A stretch of 64,000 nucleotides of DNA from JARRPM01 sp963765545. Its GTDB lineage: Bacteria > Pseudomonadota > Gammaproteobacteria > Pseudomonadales > Halieaceae. Shown piece by piece: positions 25,103 to 33,583 of this stretch. Numbering within the stretch: the stretch's first letter is position 1; every line of letters starts with the position of its first letter. Location: contig CAVXWW010000004.1 in NCBI GenBank assembly GCA_963765545.1, forward strand, positions 806,001-870,000. The letters run 5' to 3'. Below the pieces are notes generated by a model. It had not been told where the DNA came from. It did not search any database and saw only the letters and a program-made list of their open reading frames with translations. Made by a program: the position numbers and the translations under genes.

Positions 25103-26377
25103 ATGAAGCCGGAAACCATTGCCCTGCATGCAGGTTACGCGGGTGACCCTGCCACCCATGCAGCCACCACACCGATCTACCAGACTACGTCATACACCTT
25201 TGACGACACCCAGCACGGGGCTGACCTGTTCAACCTCGCTGTGCCCGGGAATATCTACAGCCGTATCATGAACCCCACCAACGCGGTGCTGGAACAACGA
25301 CTGACAGAACTAGAGGGGGGCGTTGGCGCGCTGGCAGTTGGGTCCGGCATGGCCGCCATTCGCTATGCGATAGAGGCCATTGCCGAAGTAGGCAGTAATA
25401 TCGTCAGCACTACGCAACTCTACGGGGGCACCTATAACCTTTTCGCCCACACCTTTCCCCGCCAGGGCATCGAGGCACGTTTCGCCAAGGCCGATGATTT
25501 CAATAAAGCCGCCTCACTGATCGACGAAAATACCAAGGCCCTGTTCTGCGAATCCATCGGCAACCCGGCAGGTAATATTGTCGACATAGAAAAATGGGCC
25601 GAGATAGCACACAGTGCCGGGGTGCCATTAATTGTCGACAACACCGTCGCAACCCCGGTTTTATGTCGTGTGTTTGACCATGGTGCAGACATCGCGGTGC
25701 ACTCCCTGACCAAATACATAGGTGGCCACGGAACGACCATAGGCGGGGCCATCGTTGACTCCGGCAAGTTTGACTGGGCAGCCCATGCACAGCGCTTTCC
25801 CATTATGAATACCCCCGACCCCTCTTACCATGGAGTGGTCTACACCGAGGCCATGGGTGAAGCGGCCTACATTGGCCGCTGTCGCGTCGTGCCCCTGCGC
25901 AATACTGGCGCGGCGATGTCACCACACAGCGCCTTTCTCATCATGCAGGGCCTGGAAACCCTCAGCCTGCGCATGAAACAGCACTGCAAGAATGCCAAAA
26001 ACGTCGCGAAGTACCTTCGCAAGCATCCGCAGGTGAGGTGGGTGAACTATGCGGGCCTGGACGACAGCCCCTATCGCGAAAACAGCAAGAAATTCTGCAG
26101 CGGCAAGGCGGCAGGTATCCTGAGTTTTGGCATCGAGGGTGGCTTCGAGGCCGGCGGGCGTTTTATCGATGCCCTGCAGTTGATACTACGTCTGGTCAAC
26201 ATCGGCGACGCCAAATCCCTGGCCTGCCACCCTGCGAGCACCACTCACCGCCAGCTCAACCCGGAGGAACTCAACTCCGCGGGGGTCAGTGAAGATATGG
26301 TCCGCCTGTCGATAGGCATCGAGCACATAGATGACATCCTCGCGGATATCGAGCAGGCGCTGGCGGCAGCAAAATAG
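25103..26377 (+). CDS. metY: O-acetylhomoserine sulfhydrylase / aminocarboxypropyltransferase
   Basis: A 424-residue PLP enzyme of the Cys/Met metabolism family, making homocysteine from O-acetylhomoserine and sulfide. Signatures are NIYSRIMNPTNAVLEQR, VGSGMAAIRYA, STTQLYGGTYNLF and the PLP lysine K204 (HSLTKYIGGHGT). The C-terminus has SLACHPASTTH, typical of MetY. The start is ATG 25103, preceded by GAGAAGCGAG; the longer reading from 25037 is not family-like. It stands alone, 117 bp after btuF. No SAM riboswitch was recognised in that gap. Confidence 0.93.
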   Translation: MKPETIALHAGYAGDPATHAATTPIYQTTSYTFDDTQHGADLFNLAVPGNIYSRIMNPTNAVLEQRLTELEGGVGALAVGSGMAAIRYAIEAIAEVGSNIVSTTQLYGGTYNLFAHTFPRQGIEARFAKADDFNKAASLIDENTKALFCESIGNPAGNIVDIEKWAEIAHSAGVPLIVDNTVATPVLCRVFDHGADIAVHSLTKYIGGHGTTIGGAIVDSGKFDWAAHAQRFPIMNTPDPSYHGVVYTEAMGEAAYIGRCRVVPLRNTGAAMSPHSAFLIMQGLETLSLRMKQHCKNAKNVAKYLRKHPQVRWVNYAGLDDSPYRENSKKFCSGKAAGILSFGIEGGFEAGGRFIDALQLILRLVNIGDAKSLACHPASTTHRQLNPEELNSAGVSEDMVRLSIGIEHIDDILADIEQALAAAK

Positions 26378-26428
26378 CCGGCCTGCTCGAAGATTATCGA
26401 TCGCGACCCGCCTATAGACAGCTCTCTT

Positions 26429-26788
26429 TTGCGATGGGCTAATGGGAGGGTTACTTACAGTCGCCGACAGACCGCAGACGGGCTTGTTCATCATTCAGAT
26501 AGCGGACCCCAGTATACAAGCGATGAATTCCGCGCCGAGCTGCAGGAAAACGACATCAAGTCCAACATGAATGGATCGGGAAAATGCTATGACGACGCTG
26601 TTGTGGAGCGCTTCTTCGGCGTACTGAAACGGGAACGAATAAATCGTGTCAGTTATCGCGCCAGGGCCGAGGCACAGTCCGATCTATTCGAATACATCGA
26701 GGTGTTACACAGTCAAAAACGGCGCCACGGCTATCTGGGCAATGTCAGCCCAGCCGCATTCGAGAAGTGGGCATGCCGGATTATATGA
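26429..26788 (+). pseudogene. IS3-family transposase OrfB, C-terminal remnant
   Basis: From about residue 10 the reading frame matches the last ~110 residues of an IS3-group integrase-type transposase: QTADGLVHHSDSGPQYTS (second catalytic Asp), CYDDAVVERFFGVLKRE (catalytic Glu) and YIEVLHSQKRRHGYLGNVSP. The N-terminal two thirds, including the helix-turn-helix and first Asp, are absent. The sequence before about 26455 shows no transposase homology. The remnant cannot be active. Confidence 0.88.
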
Positions 26789-26816
26789 AACCGTCCACTA
26801 AATCGGGGCAAAACCA
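26455..26816 (+). mobile_element. Right-end fragment of an IS3-family element
   Basis: The transposase remnant is followed by a terminal inverted repeat ending ...GGGGCAAAACCA at 26816. Its reverse complement, TGGTTTTGCCCC..., lines up with the left end at 29477 (TGGTTTGGCCCC...), about 17 of the first 25 positions. The left part of this copy is missing. It marks the left border of the accessory segment. Confidence 0.75.
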
Positions 26817-26901
26817 GTCGGTTACAGCGAGTGCTCGGCTGCGACATTGCAACCATCAGGACTCATCTACATTGCTAATTCGCTAGGGCACGGGTTTCAT
26901 G

Positions 26902-27600
26902 TTATGTCGTATCGTCTTTAACGATACGAAGTTCTGCTGAGAACCGTGTCTCCCCTTGCTCGACAGGGCACAATAACGCGACAAGTTCGGCCAGCTTTTT
27001 CCAATCCAGTGGCTTCTGCAAGTGCATCGTGCCGCCAAGGTGCTCCAAGGATCTCGTCGCTACCTCTTCTCGCGTCTCGCCTGAGATCGTGATGATTTGC
27101 AATCGCCGGCCTTTGCTTCTGGTTTGACTCCGATAAATTCGACGTGCAAGGGACAACCCATCCTCGCCTGGCAAAACAATATCCGTGATCAGCAGATGGA
27201 TCTGTCTGGACTCATAGAGGTCCCATGCCTGCTCTGCACTGGTCGCCTTAAGTACCTCTATTCCCAAACTCTCGATAACCGTACCGGCCAGTAGTAACAA
27301 GTTGGGATCATCGTCTACGAGCAAGACAGTTTTTTTAGCGCGCGTTTCCCAGTATCCTTCTTCATCCATCTGCTCTAAGACCGGCGGGCACGCATCGTCC
27401 ATATTAGCCGGTTTAAACCTGCAAATCAGTCCTTCACTACTGTAAGTGGTGCCGAGATTCTCTACCCCGATTTGGGTGGCCAACAAATCAGAGAGGCGAT
27501 CCAATAATCCGATCAGGTCATGCTTGGCCGCTGCAGCGACGCTGGGTTCTACCGACTCTTCCAATGCTTCTAGCAGTTGCGAAATATCCAATTTCTTCAT
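26902..27600 (-). CDS. Orphan response regulator with an unrecognised N-terminal domain
   Basis: A 232-residue protein. Residues 1-85 are mostly helical (KKLDISQLLEALEESVEP...LIGLLDRLSDLLATQIG) and not recognised. A receiver domain follows at about 90-210 with D96-D98 pocket, phospho-acceptor D140 (LLITDIVLPGEDG), TISGE switch and K196 (LQKPLDW). There is no DNA-binding or enzymatic output domain after it. It lies between two IS3 fragments with no kinase nearby. Base composition is visibly more AT-rich than the surrounding core. It could be a phospho-relay or protein-protein regulator, but this is a guess. ATG at 27600 follows AGGGTG. Confidence 0.75.
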   Translation of the reverse strand: MKKLDISQLLEALEESVEPSVAAAAKHDLIGLLDRLSDLLATQIGVENLGTTYSSEGLICRFKPANMDDACPPVLEQMDEEGYWETRAKKTVLLVDDDPNLLLLAGTVIESLGIEVLKATSAEQAWDLYESRQIHLLITDIVLPGEDGLSLARRIYRSQTRSKGRRLQIITISGETREEVATRSLEHLGGTMHLQKPLDWKKLAELVALLCPVEQGETRFSAELRIVKDDTT

Positions 27601-28431
27601 AAAACACCCTGTTGGCTCAGCTAATCTTTGAGTACACCTTCTGGGTTATAGCCTCTTGTATGCCTGGGCGCTATTGTATCCTTCACAGGGCCTCTAAAGA
27701 ACGTGGTTTGGTTGGCTGCTTTGCCCTATCCAAGTAATGATAAGCTGCACCGTCACATGTCGTCAATTCCAAGATATGAAAGCCTATTTTTCATTTACAC
27801 ACTTCCGCGCTCAGAGTAGAACCGGCCGTCAATTCATTGACGCTTAAAACAACAAATATGCTCGACATCGTTTTACCGACAAATCCCCAGGACGATCTAT
27901 GACTAAATCACCTCCTATACCCATGTTTTTAGTATGGGAATTTCTGTGGTTATACCATTGATGTGCATCAACCCTTAGATAACTACGAAAGATCGGAGTA
28001 GTCGTACACCCGCCTCGTGCGGATTTTTATTGCCTGGATTTTTAGGTTTGCATGACTCAAATGCGTCGTGAGCTGCCGTCAACGGTCTCACCCGATCTCG
28101 TCCGCTCCGCCACCAGATAGCGGCCATTCGCGGAGCCTGAAACCTACCCCCTGAAGGGCATGTTTGTGCCATTTGCGGTCCTAGCGTCGAGCCGGGTCTC
28201 AGCCCGACACTACAATTCGGGGAACTACCGCAATGGCCTAAAAGCGGCGGTATGTCCTGTGATACCGTGAGGGCACAAAACGACCCTAACCTGCCGTTCG
28301 TTGAGGCTGCTTGAGACAATCCGGCAACTCGAACCAGGGCCCGAAGCTACCTGTATTATCTGGGAGTTCGGGCCGCGCGCAAGGACTCCCCTGGCGCGCG
28401 AATTGCACAGCAATGGTCAAAGGAGGTGGTC
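27601..28431. other. About 830 bp without a convincing gene
   Basis: The left half (to about 27980) is AT-rich with no long frame. The right half is GC-richer; its open frames (such as 27975-28319 minus) lack ribosome sites and family-like sequence. It may be decayed gene material within the IS-bounded segment. The last 20 bases hold the perfect AGGAGG site of the next gene. Confidence 0.5.
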
Positions 28432-29388
28432 ATGCGAATCCTCATCTACGGTGCCGGGAACATTGGATGTCTGTACGCAGCCAAGCTCCCCCAGAGCGGG
28501 CAAGATGTCGCGATTCTGGCGCGCGGCGATCGCTACGACGCCCTCCGCGACCACGGGATCACGTTGGAGAATGGAGTTTCAGGCGAGTGCACGACAACCT
28601 CCGTCTCGGTCGTCGATTGCTTGGATCCCGGAGATGCGTACGACCTCGTGCTCGTGGTTTTGCCAAAGCCTGCGCTCGCCGAGGTGCTGCCGATACTCGC
28701 TGCGAACGAACGCACGCCGAGCGTGATGTTCTTCGGGAACAACGCCTCTGGCCCCGAGCCCATGATTTCGGCTCTGGGCAGAGAACGCGTTCTCCTCGGA
28801 TTTCCCGGAGCCGCTGCCATACCTCACGACGGCACCATTCGATACGTCATCACGTCGCGGCGTGAGCAGCCGACGACGATCGGTGAGCTCGACGGCGGGT
28901 GCTCGGAGCGGATCGCGGCCATCGCCAGCGCGCTCGAAGGGGCCGGCTTTCCGGCGTCGATCTGCGCGAACATGGACGCGTGGCTTAAGACGCATGTGGC
29001 GAAGATTCTGCCGACCGGCGGCGCCCTATTCTATGCAGGCGGGCATGCCGAGCAGCTCGCAACAAACCACGAAGCGCTCCGGCTGATGGTGCGTGCGATT
29101 CGTGAAGGCCTCGAGGTACTGCGCGCCAACGACATCGCTATCACCCCGTCGAATCACCGCGTGCTGCAGTGGCTGCCTGAGTCGCTGATAGTGTTTCTCA
29201 TGAAGCGCATGTTCAGCGGTGAGACGATGACCATCAAGGTCGGCCATGCGGGGCACGCACACCGCGAGCTTCAAATGTTGGCCCAAGAATTCCAAGCCCT
29301 TAACGCAGCCACAAGGCTCCCAACGCCAGCGATGGATCGACTGAACGAGCACCTCGCGTCCACGGCGGCCCACGACTTGGCTTCGTAA
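28432..29388 (+). CDS. Ketopantoate reductase (ApbA/PanE) family protein
   Basis: A 318-residue NAD(P)-dependent reductase. The Rossmann motif GAGNIG is at residues 7-12, followed by an AILARGDRYDALRDHG segment, as in 2-dehydropantoate 2-reductases. The C-terminal helical domain begins near residue 180 with the conserved lysine region (ANMDAWLKTHVAKI). ATG at 28432 lies 5 nt after a perfect AGGAGG. Many ApbA-family members act on other 2-oxo acids and a housekeeping panE may exist elsewhere, so panE is not assigned. Its codon style (many CTC, CGC, TCG) differs from the flanking core genes. With IS3 fragments on both sides it was probably acquired horizontally. Confidence 0.8.
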   Translation: MRILIYGAGNIGCLYAAKLPQSGQDVAILARGDRYDALRDHGITLENGVSGECTTTSVSVVDCLDPGDAYDLVLVVLPKPALAEVLPILAANERTPSVMFFGNNASGPEPMISALGRERVLLGFPGAAAIPHDGTIRYVITSRREQPTTIGELDGGCSERIAAIASALEGAGFPASICANMDAWLKTHVAKILPTGGALFYAGGHAEQLATNHEALRLMVRAIREGLEVLRANDIAITPSNHRVLQWLPESLIVFLMKRMFSGETMTIKVGHAGHAHRELQMLAQEFQALNAATRLPTPAMDRLNEHLASTAAHDLAS

Positions 29389-29476
29389 ACCGCCGCGTAC
29401 GCGAGTAGGTTTGAGGACCGAGTAATCAGCGGCCAGTTTAACATTGGCAACTGGCTGCCACCATCCGGCCCCTATG

Positions 29477-29820
29477 TGGTTTGGCCCCTCTAAATCGGAC
29501 CACCTTGTTGAGCACTATACTGTGCGAGGAGGTGTGTCATGGCAGAAAGGAAGCGCTACAGCGCGGAGTTCAAACGACAAGTTCAACGGCGGGCGGCTGA
29601 GCCTGGCGTAACCGATGCCCTGGTCTGTGAGGAGCTGGGTGTCAGTACCCGACAACTGCGCCGATGGAAGGATCTGGTTCACGAACATGGTGAAGAGAAG
29701 GTTTTCCCTGGGCACGGTAATAGTCGGGACGATGAGATCACCAAACTCAAACGAGAGTTTACCAGAGTCACTGAGGAGCGTGATTTTTTAAGACAAGCCA
29801 CAGTCAAAAGCGGACATTAG
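29477..29820 (+). mobile_element. Left-end fragment of an IS3-family element
   Basis: A terminal repeat beginning TGGTTTGGCCCC at 29477 is followed by OrfA, the first transposase gene. OrfB is missing to the right. Read with the fragment at 26455-26816, the two ends are in reversed order for a single insertion: right end first, left end second, same strand. Confidence 0.75.
29539..29820 (+). pseudogene. IS3-family transposase OrfA, truncated element
   Basis: A 93-residue helix-turn-helix protein: KRYSAEFKRQVQRRA, VCEELGVSTRQLRRW, VFPGHGNSRDDEITKLKRE and a leucine-zipper-like end (VTEERDFLRQA). The family-like sequence stops at ATV, where an intact OrfA would run on into the frameshift window and OrfB. 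Here a few unrelated residues and a stop follow. The ATG has AGGAGG upstream, so it may still be expressed. Confidence 0.85.
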
Positions 29821-30067
29821 CCAGGGTTTTCCTATCACCCCGTCCCCAGCATAAACCCGAACCCAGCCCCCGGCGCCAACCCTGCCATCACGCCTAGCAC
29901 ACAAGACTCCGCGGAAGTCTGCCGCAAGTATTTAACAATAGCCTGATGTTTGTTCATTCGGAAAAGATAGCTGTTTTACAGGGTTTTTTTCAGCGTTTCA
30001 AAATTGGGCGTGTATATGTAGGGATATTCGTTTTATGGCCCATAAGCTATTGTTTTTAAAGGGTCTG
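29821..30067. other. Intergenic DNA between IS3 fragment and tRNA-Leu
   Basis: No gene is recognised. A 40-residue minus-strand frame (29835-29957) starts MNKHQAIVKYLRQTSAES and ends in a glycine-rich hydrophobic tail, but it has no ribosome site and no known relative, so it is not called. Confidence 0.4.
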
Positions 30068-30154
30068 TGGTGCCCGGGACCGGAATCGAACCGGTACAGC
30101 CGTTAGGCCGGGAGATTTTAAGTCTCCTGTGTCTACCAATTTCACCACCCGGGC
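30068..30154 (-). tRNA. tRNA-Leu (anticodon TAA)
   Basis: GCCCGGG at the 5' end pairs with CCCGGGC at the 3' end. The loop CTTAAAA gives anticodon TAA, a long variable arm is present, GGTTCGATTCC forms the T arm, and CCA is encoded. 87 nt including CCA. Confidence 0.95.
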
Positions 30155-30199
30155 AGAAGTAGCAACTGAAGGGACTGGCGTCCCCACCTGAGCGGCAGG

Positions 30200-30208
30200 A
30201 TCATACCA
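30200..30208 (-). promoter_or_regulatory. Extended -10 promoter of tRNA-Leu
   Basis: Read on the minus strand, TGGTATGAT gives a TGn extension plus TATGAT, 46 nt ahead of the mature tRNA. The same nonamer precedes tRNA-Ser in this window. No good -35 is seen. Confidence 0.45.
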
Positions 30209-30310
30209 TAATATTTGCGAGATGGGCCGCTCCAAATAGCAAGTATGTTGTCTGTGATTCAGGCCTGCATGCTACACTTCCGCGGGGTCATTTTCAGGAA
30301 AGCCTGGCTG

Positions 30311-33300
30311 ATGCGTCGAGTATTATTCGTCCTTGCTGGAGTCATTGTAGCCTTGTCCGCCACTCTTTTACTGGCGCTGCGCTCAGAGTCGTTTGTGCTC
30401 AATGCGGCGCGCTGGACGGTAGAAAGGTTCTCAGAATTTACACTTGAACTGGTCAACCCCCATGTGAACGTCTATGCCGGCGAGCTGTCCGCTGACCAAC
30501 TTCACCTTAAACCAAAATCCGGGAACGCCCCCGCACTGCTCTCTGTACTTGGTCTTGACGCCATGATGCACGGGGAGGACAGAGGCTACGCAACGTCTGT
30601 GAGCGCGGAATCGGTTCTCATCTATGTCTCCGACAGCGATAATGTCGAAGACCCGCAACCCCTGGAATGGCTGGGTTATCTGAGCAGGCTACCTACAAAA
30701 CTGAACCTTGAGCAGGTTCACCTGATAACAGAGACTGAGAACACCTGGATCTTCCCGCTCAAAGTACTACGCGGAAGCAGGCAGCCTGAGGGTAACTATC
30801 GTTTCACCGCCGACGCCGACTACGAGGGTGAGCCCCTGGGTATCGCCCTTGACTTGCTCGCCGTAGACCGTGGCCGGGGCGTTGCGGCTGCCGAGACAAA
30901 CATCACGTTTACCGCGCCGGTGAGCGGCAGCGAAATGAAACTCGCAGGCAGACTCGAAGGTAGCGATCAATTCTTTCACTACAACTTTAATATTAATGCG
31001 TCATTCACGGATATACGCGAAGTACTCAAGGGCTTCGACGGGGCCGCAGATCTCACCGGGGCACTTGCTTTACAGGGCACGGTGGTGGGCGATACCACCG
31101 GTTTTGTACTTTCTGACGCCACCTTCAAACTGGACAACATGCCAGAGTACAGCTTTAATTCCCGCGGCTGGCTCAACTACCGGGTGTCAGGTGAATCCGG
31201 ACTGGAATTGACTGCCGAAGGCGAACTGGCGTCAGTGGAATACCTGGTTAACTGGCTGGGTGTCGATCTGGGAGAACTCGGAGCAGCGCAGAGCAATATC
31301 CGCCTGATTGGCAGCCTTGATAAACCTGTAATAGATTCATTCAAACTCGTAACCGGCAATGATGCTGGCCTGATTGTCAGCATTGGCGGCCGCCTCAATT
31401 TGTATGGGGCCGTGGACGATAGCAATGCCCAGGAAAACAGCCTCGCGGTAGAATTGGAAGGGCCCTCGCTCGCGGTATTGCAGGAGTGGTTGGGCGAACT
31501 TCCCTTTGAAACAGGGCAGTGGCACGCCAGTGGCCTGCTCACTGGCTACCAGGGAAATCTCTCCCTGGCTAACGTCACCCTGCAAACAGGTACCCCAGAG
31601 ACTGTTGAGCTACGCGCTAGCGGGGCTATAGGCAGCATTATCAATGCACCTGAACCGGACGCTGGCTACATTTTCAATGACATTGCATTCATGCTTGAGG
31701 CTTCAACACCTGACTCCGGTTCACTGGCTCGCCTGCTCCAGCTCGAGGGGATACCCCCCCACCAGGACGTGCGGGCGTCTGCGGATATCAGCGGGACAGG
31801 CGAAGAGCTACAACTTGCCAATGGCCAGGTGCTCATTTCCTCGAGCGATCTTCAAGCGACAATCGGCCCCATAAGTGCCGTGGTTCGTCCCACTTCGAAA
31901 GTGCCGCTTGATCAGTTGACCGCCCCGCTAATTCTCGAGCTGAGCGACACCTCTACACTGTCCCAATACATTCCCTGGCCAATACCTGTGCTTGGGCCCC
32001 TGAAGATCACTGCCAGGGTAGCCCAGAACAAGAGTCAGTATCAGCTGCTGGATCTGGTCGCCGGTTTCGGCGAAGGCGAGATGAAATTTGAAACAAAGGG
32101 CCGTGTTGGCAACCTGGCCGACGTCAGTGATGTGTCACTCACCACCAAGGTTATCGGCTTGGAAAGCCGAACCCTGCTGGCGACCGTTATACCCTCGTTG
32201 AGCGGTGGAGGCTCCCTGGGCAAGTTAGGCGGTTTTTTCAGGCTGACGGAAAAACAGGGCCAGTGGACGGTGGCGGACCTGGAGCTGGCCAGTGGCAGCA
32301 AGGACACAGCTGTTCAACTCGCGGTCAACGGCGAGGTACGCGACATAACCGGGAACAGGTTCGTCGATCTGGCCGCACGATTCAGGCTGGACGATCAGGC
32401 GCTGATCGCATCACTGGTAAGCATGTCCACAGCGCCCATCAGCGGCAGCCTCAAGTTGAGGTCCTCGCAAGACCTGATTCGCGCCACACTCAGAGGCCAC
32501 GTCGGTACCACGAGCATTGCAGGTGACGCTGACGTTACCGTTTCCGACGAGGGTATAAGCCGTGTTAGCGTGGCCGTTGAGACGCCTCACCTGCACCTGC
32601 AGGATTTTGGGGTTTTGCCGGCCCGGGAAACTGTCCAGGATCAAGTTGTGGTGGCTCCGGTCGACCGGGAAACCCTACCGGCATTAATACGCAGGATAGC
32701 ACCTGCCTACCCCGTTGATATGTCCCTCAAAGTGGGTCGCATAAGTGGTGACTACAGCAGTATCGACAGCCTGGAAGTGCGCATAAGCGGGCAGGAGAAC
32801 CGCTATACGCTGGAGCAGTTTTCCGCCAGGTATAAACAGGCGCCGACCGAAATCCGGGGCGTTGTAGATCTCAATCCAGACCCTCCCGCCCTGAGCCTCG
32901 CCGGCCAGGCCAACGCCATTCCACTGGGCGGGTTACTCAAGGATGTGGGCGTTCAATCCAATGTCTCCGGCGCACTGACTGTGCAGGGCGGAATTACCGT
33001 AATGGGAGACACCCGCGAGTCGCTGGTTGCCAGCCTCAACGGCAGCGTCGCATTCGCCCTGGAAGATGCCATCATTGAAGGTGCCGCCTACGACTTGCTA
33101 GCCACCGACCTGCTGGCCTGGATCTACTCCGGCGCATTGACCGAAAAATCAACTCACATCGATTGCACGATGGCCAGATTCCAGCTGAGCCAGGGGGTAG
33201 CTACCTCGGACAGCCTGTACATCGAGTCTGCCAGAATGATTGCGACAGGCACGGCGAAATTCGACCTGGTAAATGAGCGAATGGATTTGCGGATCACACC

Positions 33301-33514
33301 CAAGTCCAGATCACGCCTGTTCCAGGTGCCATCGGAGGTCAGGCTGAAGGGTGATATAAGTAACCCCGAAGCTGATGTTTCCGCGATCAGCGCGGTTGCG
33401 GATGCGACCACGTCTGCGATCATGCTTATCCCTAGCCTGACGCTGAAGCTGTTTGGCCTGGACAGTTCGTCGGACCAAAAATACCGCCCCTGCCAGGCCG
33501 GGCTCGGCAGTTAG
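30311..33514 (+). CDS. AsmA-family large envelope protein
   Basis: A 1067-residue protein with one N-terminal membrane helix (VLFVLAGVIVALSATLLLAL) and a very long periplasmic repeat of beta-strand sequence. The C-terminal part has the AsmA-like region (GALTVQGGITVMGDTRES, VNERMDLRITPKSRS, EVRLKGDISNPEADV). Such proteins (AsmA, YhdP, TamB-related) form hydrophobic-groove bridges that carry phospholipid to the outer membrane. Which subgroup it belongs to is not clear from sequence alone. ATG at 30311 was chosen because it begins the membrane anchor; earlier in-frame ATGs add unlike sequence. Confidence 0.75.
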   Translation: MRRVLFVLAGVIVALSATLLLALRSESFVLNAARWTVERFSEFTLELVNPHVNVYAGELSADQLHLKPKSGNAPALLSVLGLDAMMHGEDRGYATSVSAESVLIYVSDSDNVEDPQPLEWLGYLSRLPTKLNLEQVHLITETENTWIFPLKVLRGSRQPEGNYRFTADADYEGEPLGIALDLLAVDRGRGVAAAETNITFTAPVSGSEMKLAGRLEGSDQFFHYNFNINASFTDIREVLKGFDGAADLTGALALQGTVVGDTTGFVLSDATFKLDNMPEYSFNSRGWLNYRVSGESGLELTAEGELASVEYLVNWLGVDLGELGAAQSNIRLIGSLDKPVIDSFKLVTGNDAGLIVSIGGRLNLYGAVDDSNAQENSLAVELEGPSLAVLQEWLGELPFETGQWHASGLLTGYQGNLSLANVTLQTGTPETVELRASGAIGSIINAPEPDAGYIFNDIAFMLEASTPDSGSLARLLQLEGIPPHQDVRASADISGTGEELQLANGQVLISSSDLQATIGPISAVVRPTSKVPLDQLTAPLILELSDTSTLSQYIPWPIPVLGPLKITARVAQNKSQYQLLDLVAGFGEGEMKFETKGRVGNLADVSDVSLTTKVIGLESRTLLATVIPSLSGGGSLGKLGGFFRLTEKQGQWTVADLELASGSKDTAVQLAVNGEVRDITGNRFVDLAARFRLDDQALIASLVSMSTAPISGSLKLRSSQDLIRATLRGHVGTTSIAGDADVTVSDEGISRVSVAVETPHLHLQDFGVLPARETVQDQVVVAPVDRETLPALIRRIAPAYPVDMSLKVGRISGDYSSIDSLEVRISGQENRYTLEQFSARYKQAPTEIRGVVDLNPDPPALSLAGQANAIPLGGLLKDVGVQSNVSGALTVQGGITVMGDTRESLVASLNGSVAFALEDAIIEGAAYDLLATDLLAWIYSGALTEKSTHIDCTMARFQLSQGVATSDSLYIESARMIATGTAKFDLVNERMDLRITPKSRSRLFQVPSEVRLKGDISNPEADVSAISAVADATTSAIMLIPSLTLKLFGLDSSSDQKYRPCQAGLGS

Positions 33515-33583
33515 GCTGGCGGTATTGCCGGCGCCCCGTGCTACACTGGCGGACGGCAAAAACAACACTAATAAGGTCGTGTT

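Noticed and set aside
27975..28319. 114-codon minus-strand frame in the IS-bounded gap
   Set aside because: Low-complexity, Cys/Pro/Ser-rich translation without a ribosome site or recognisable family.
29835..29957. 40-residue minus-strand frame with a hydrophobic tail
   Set aside because: It has an ATG but no ribosome site or known relative; too short to call without conservation data.
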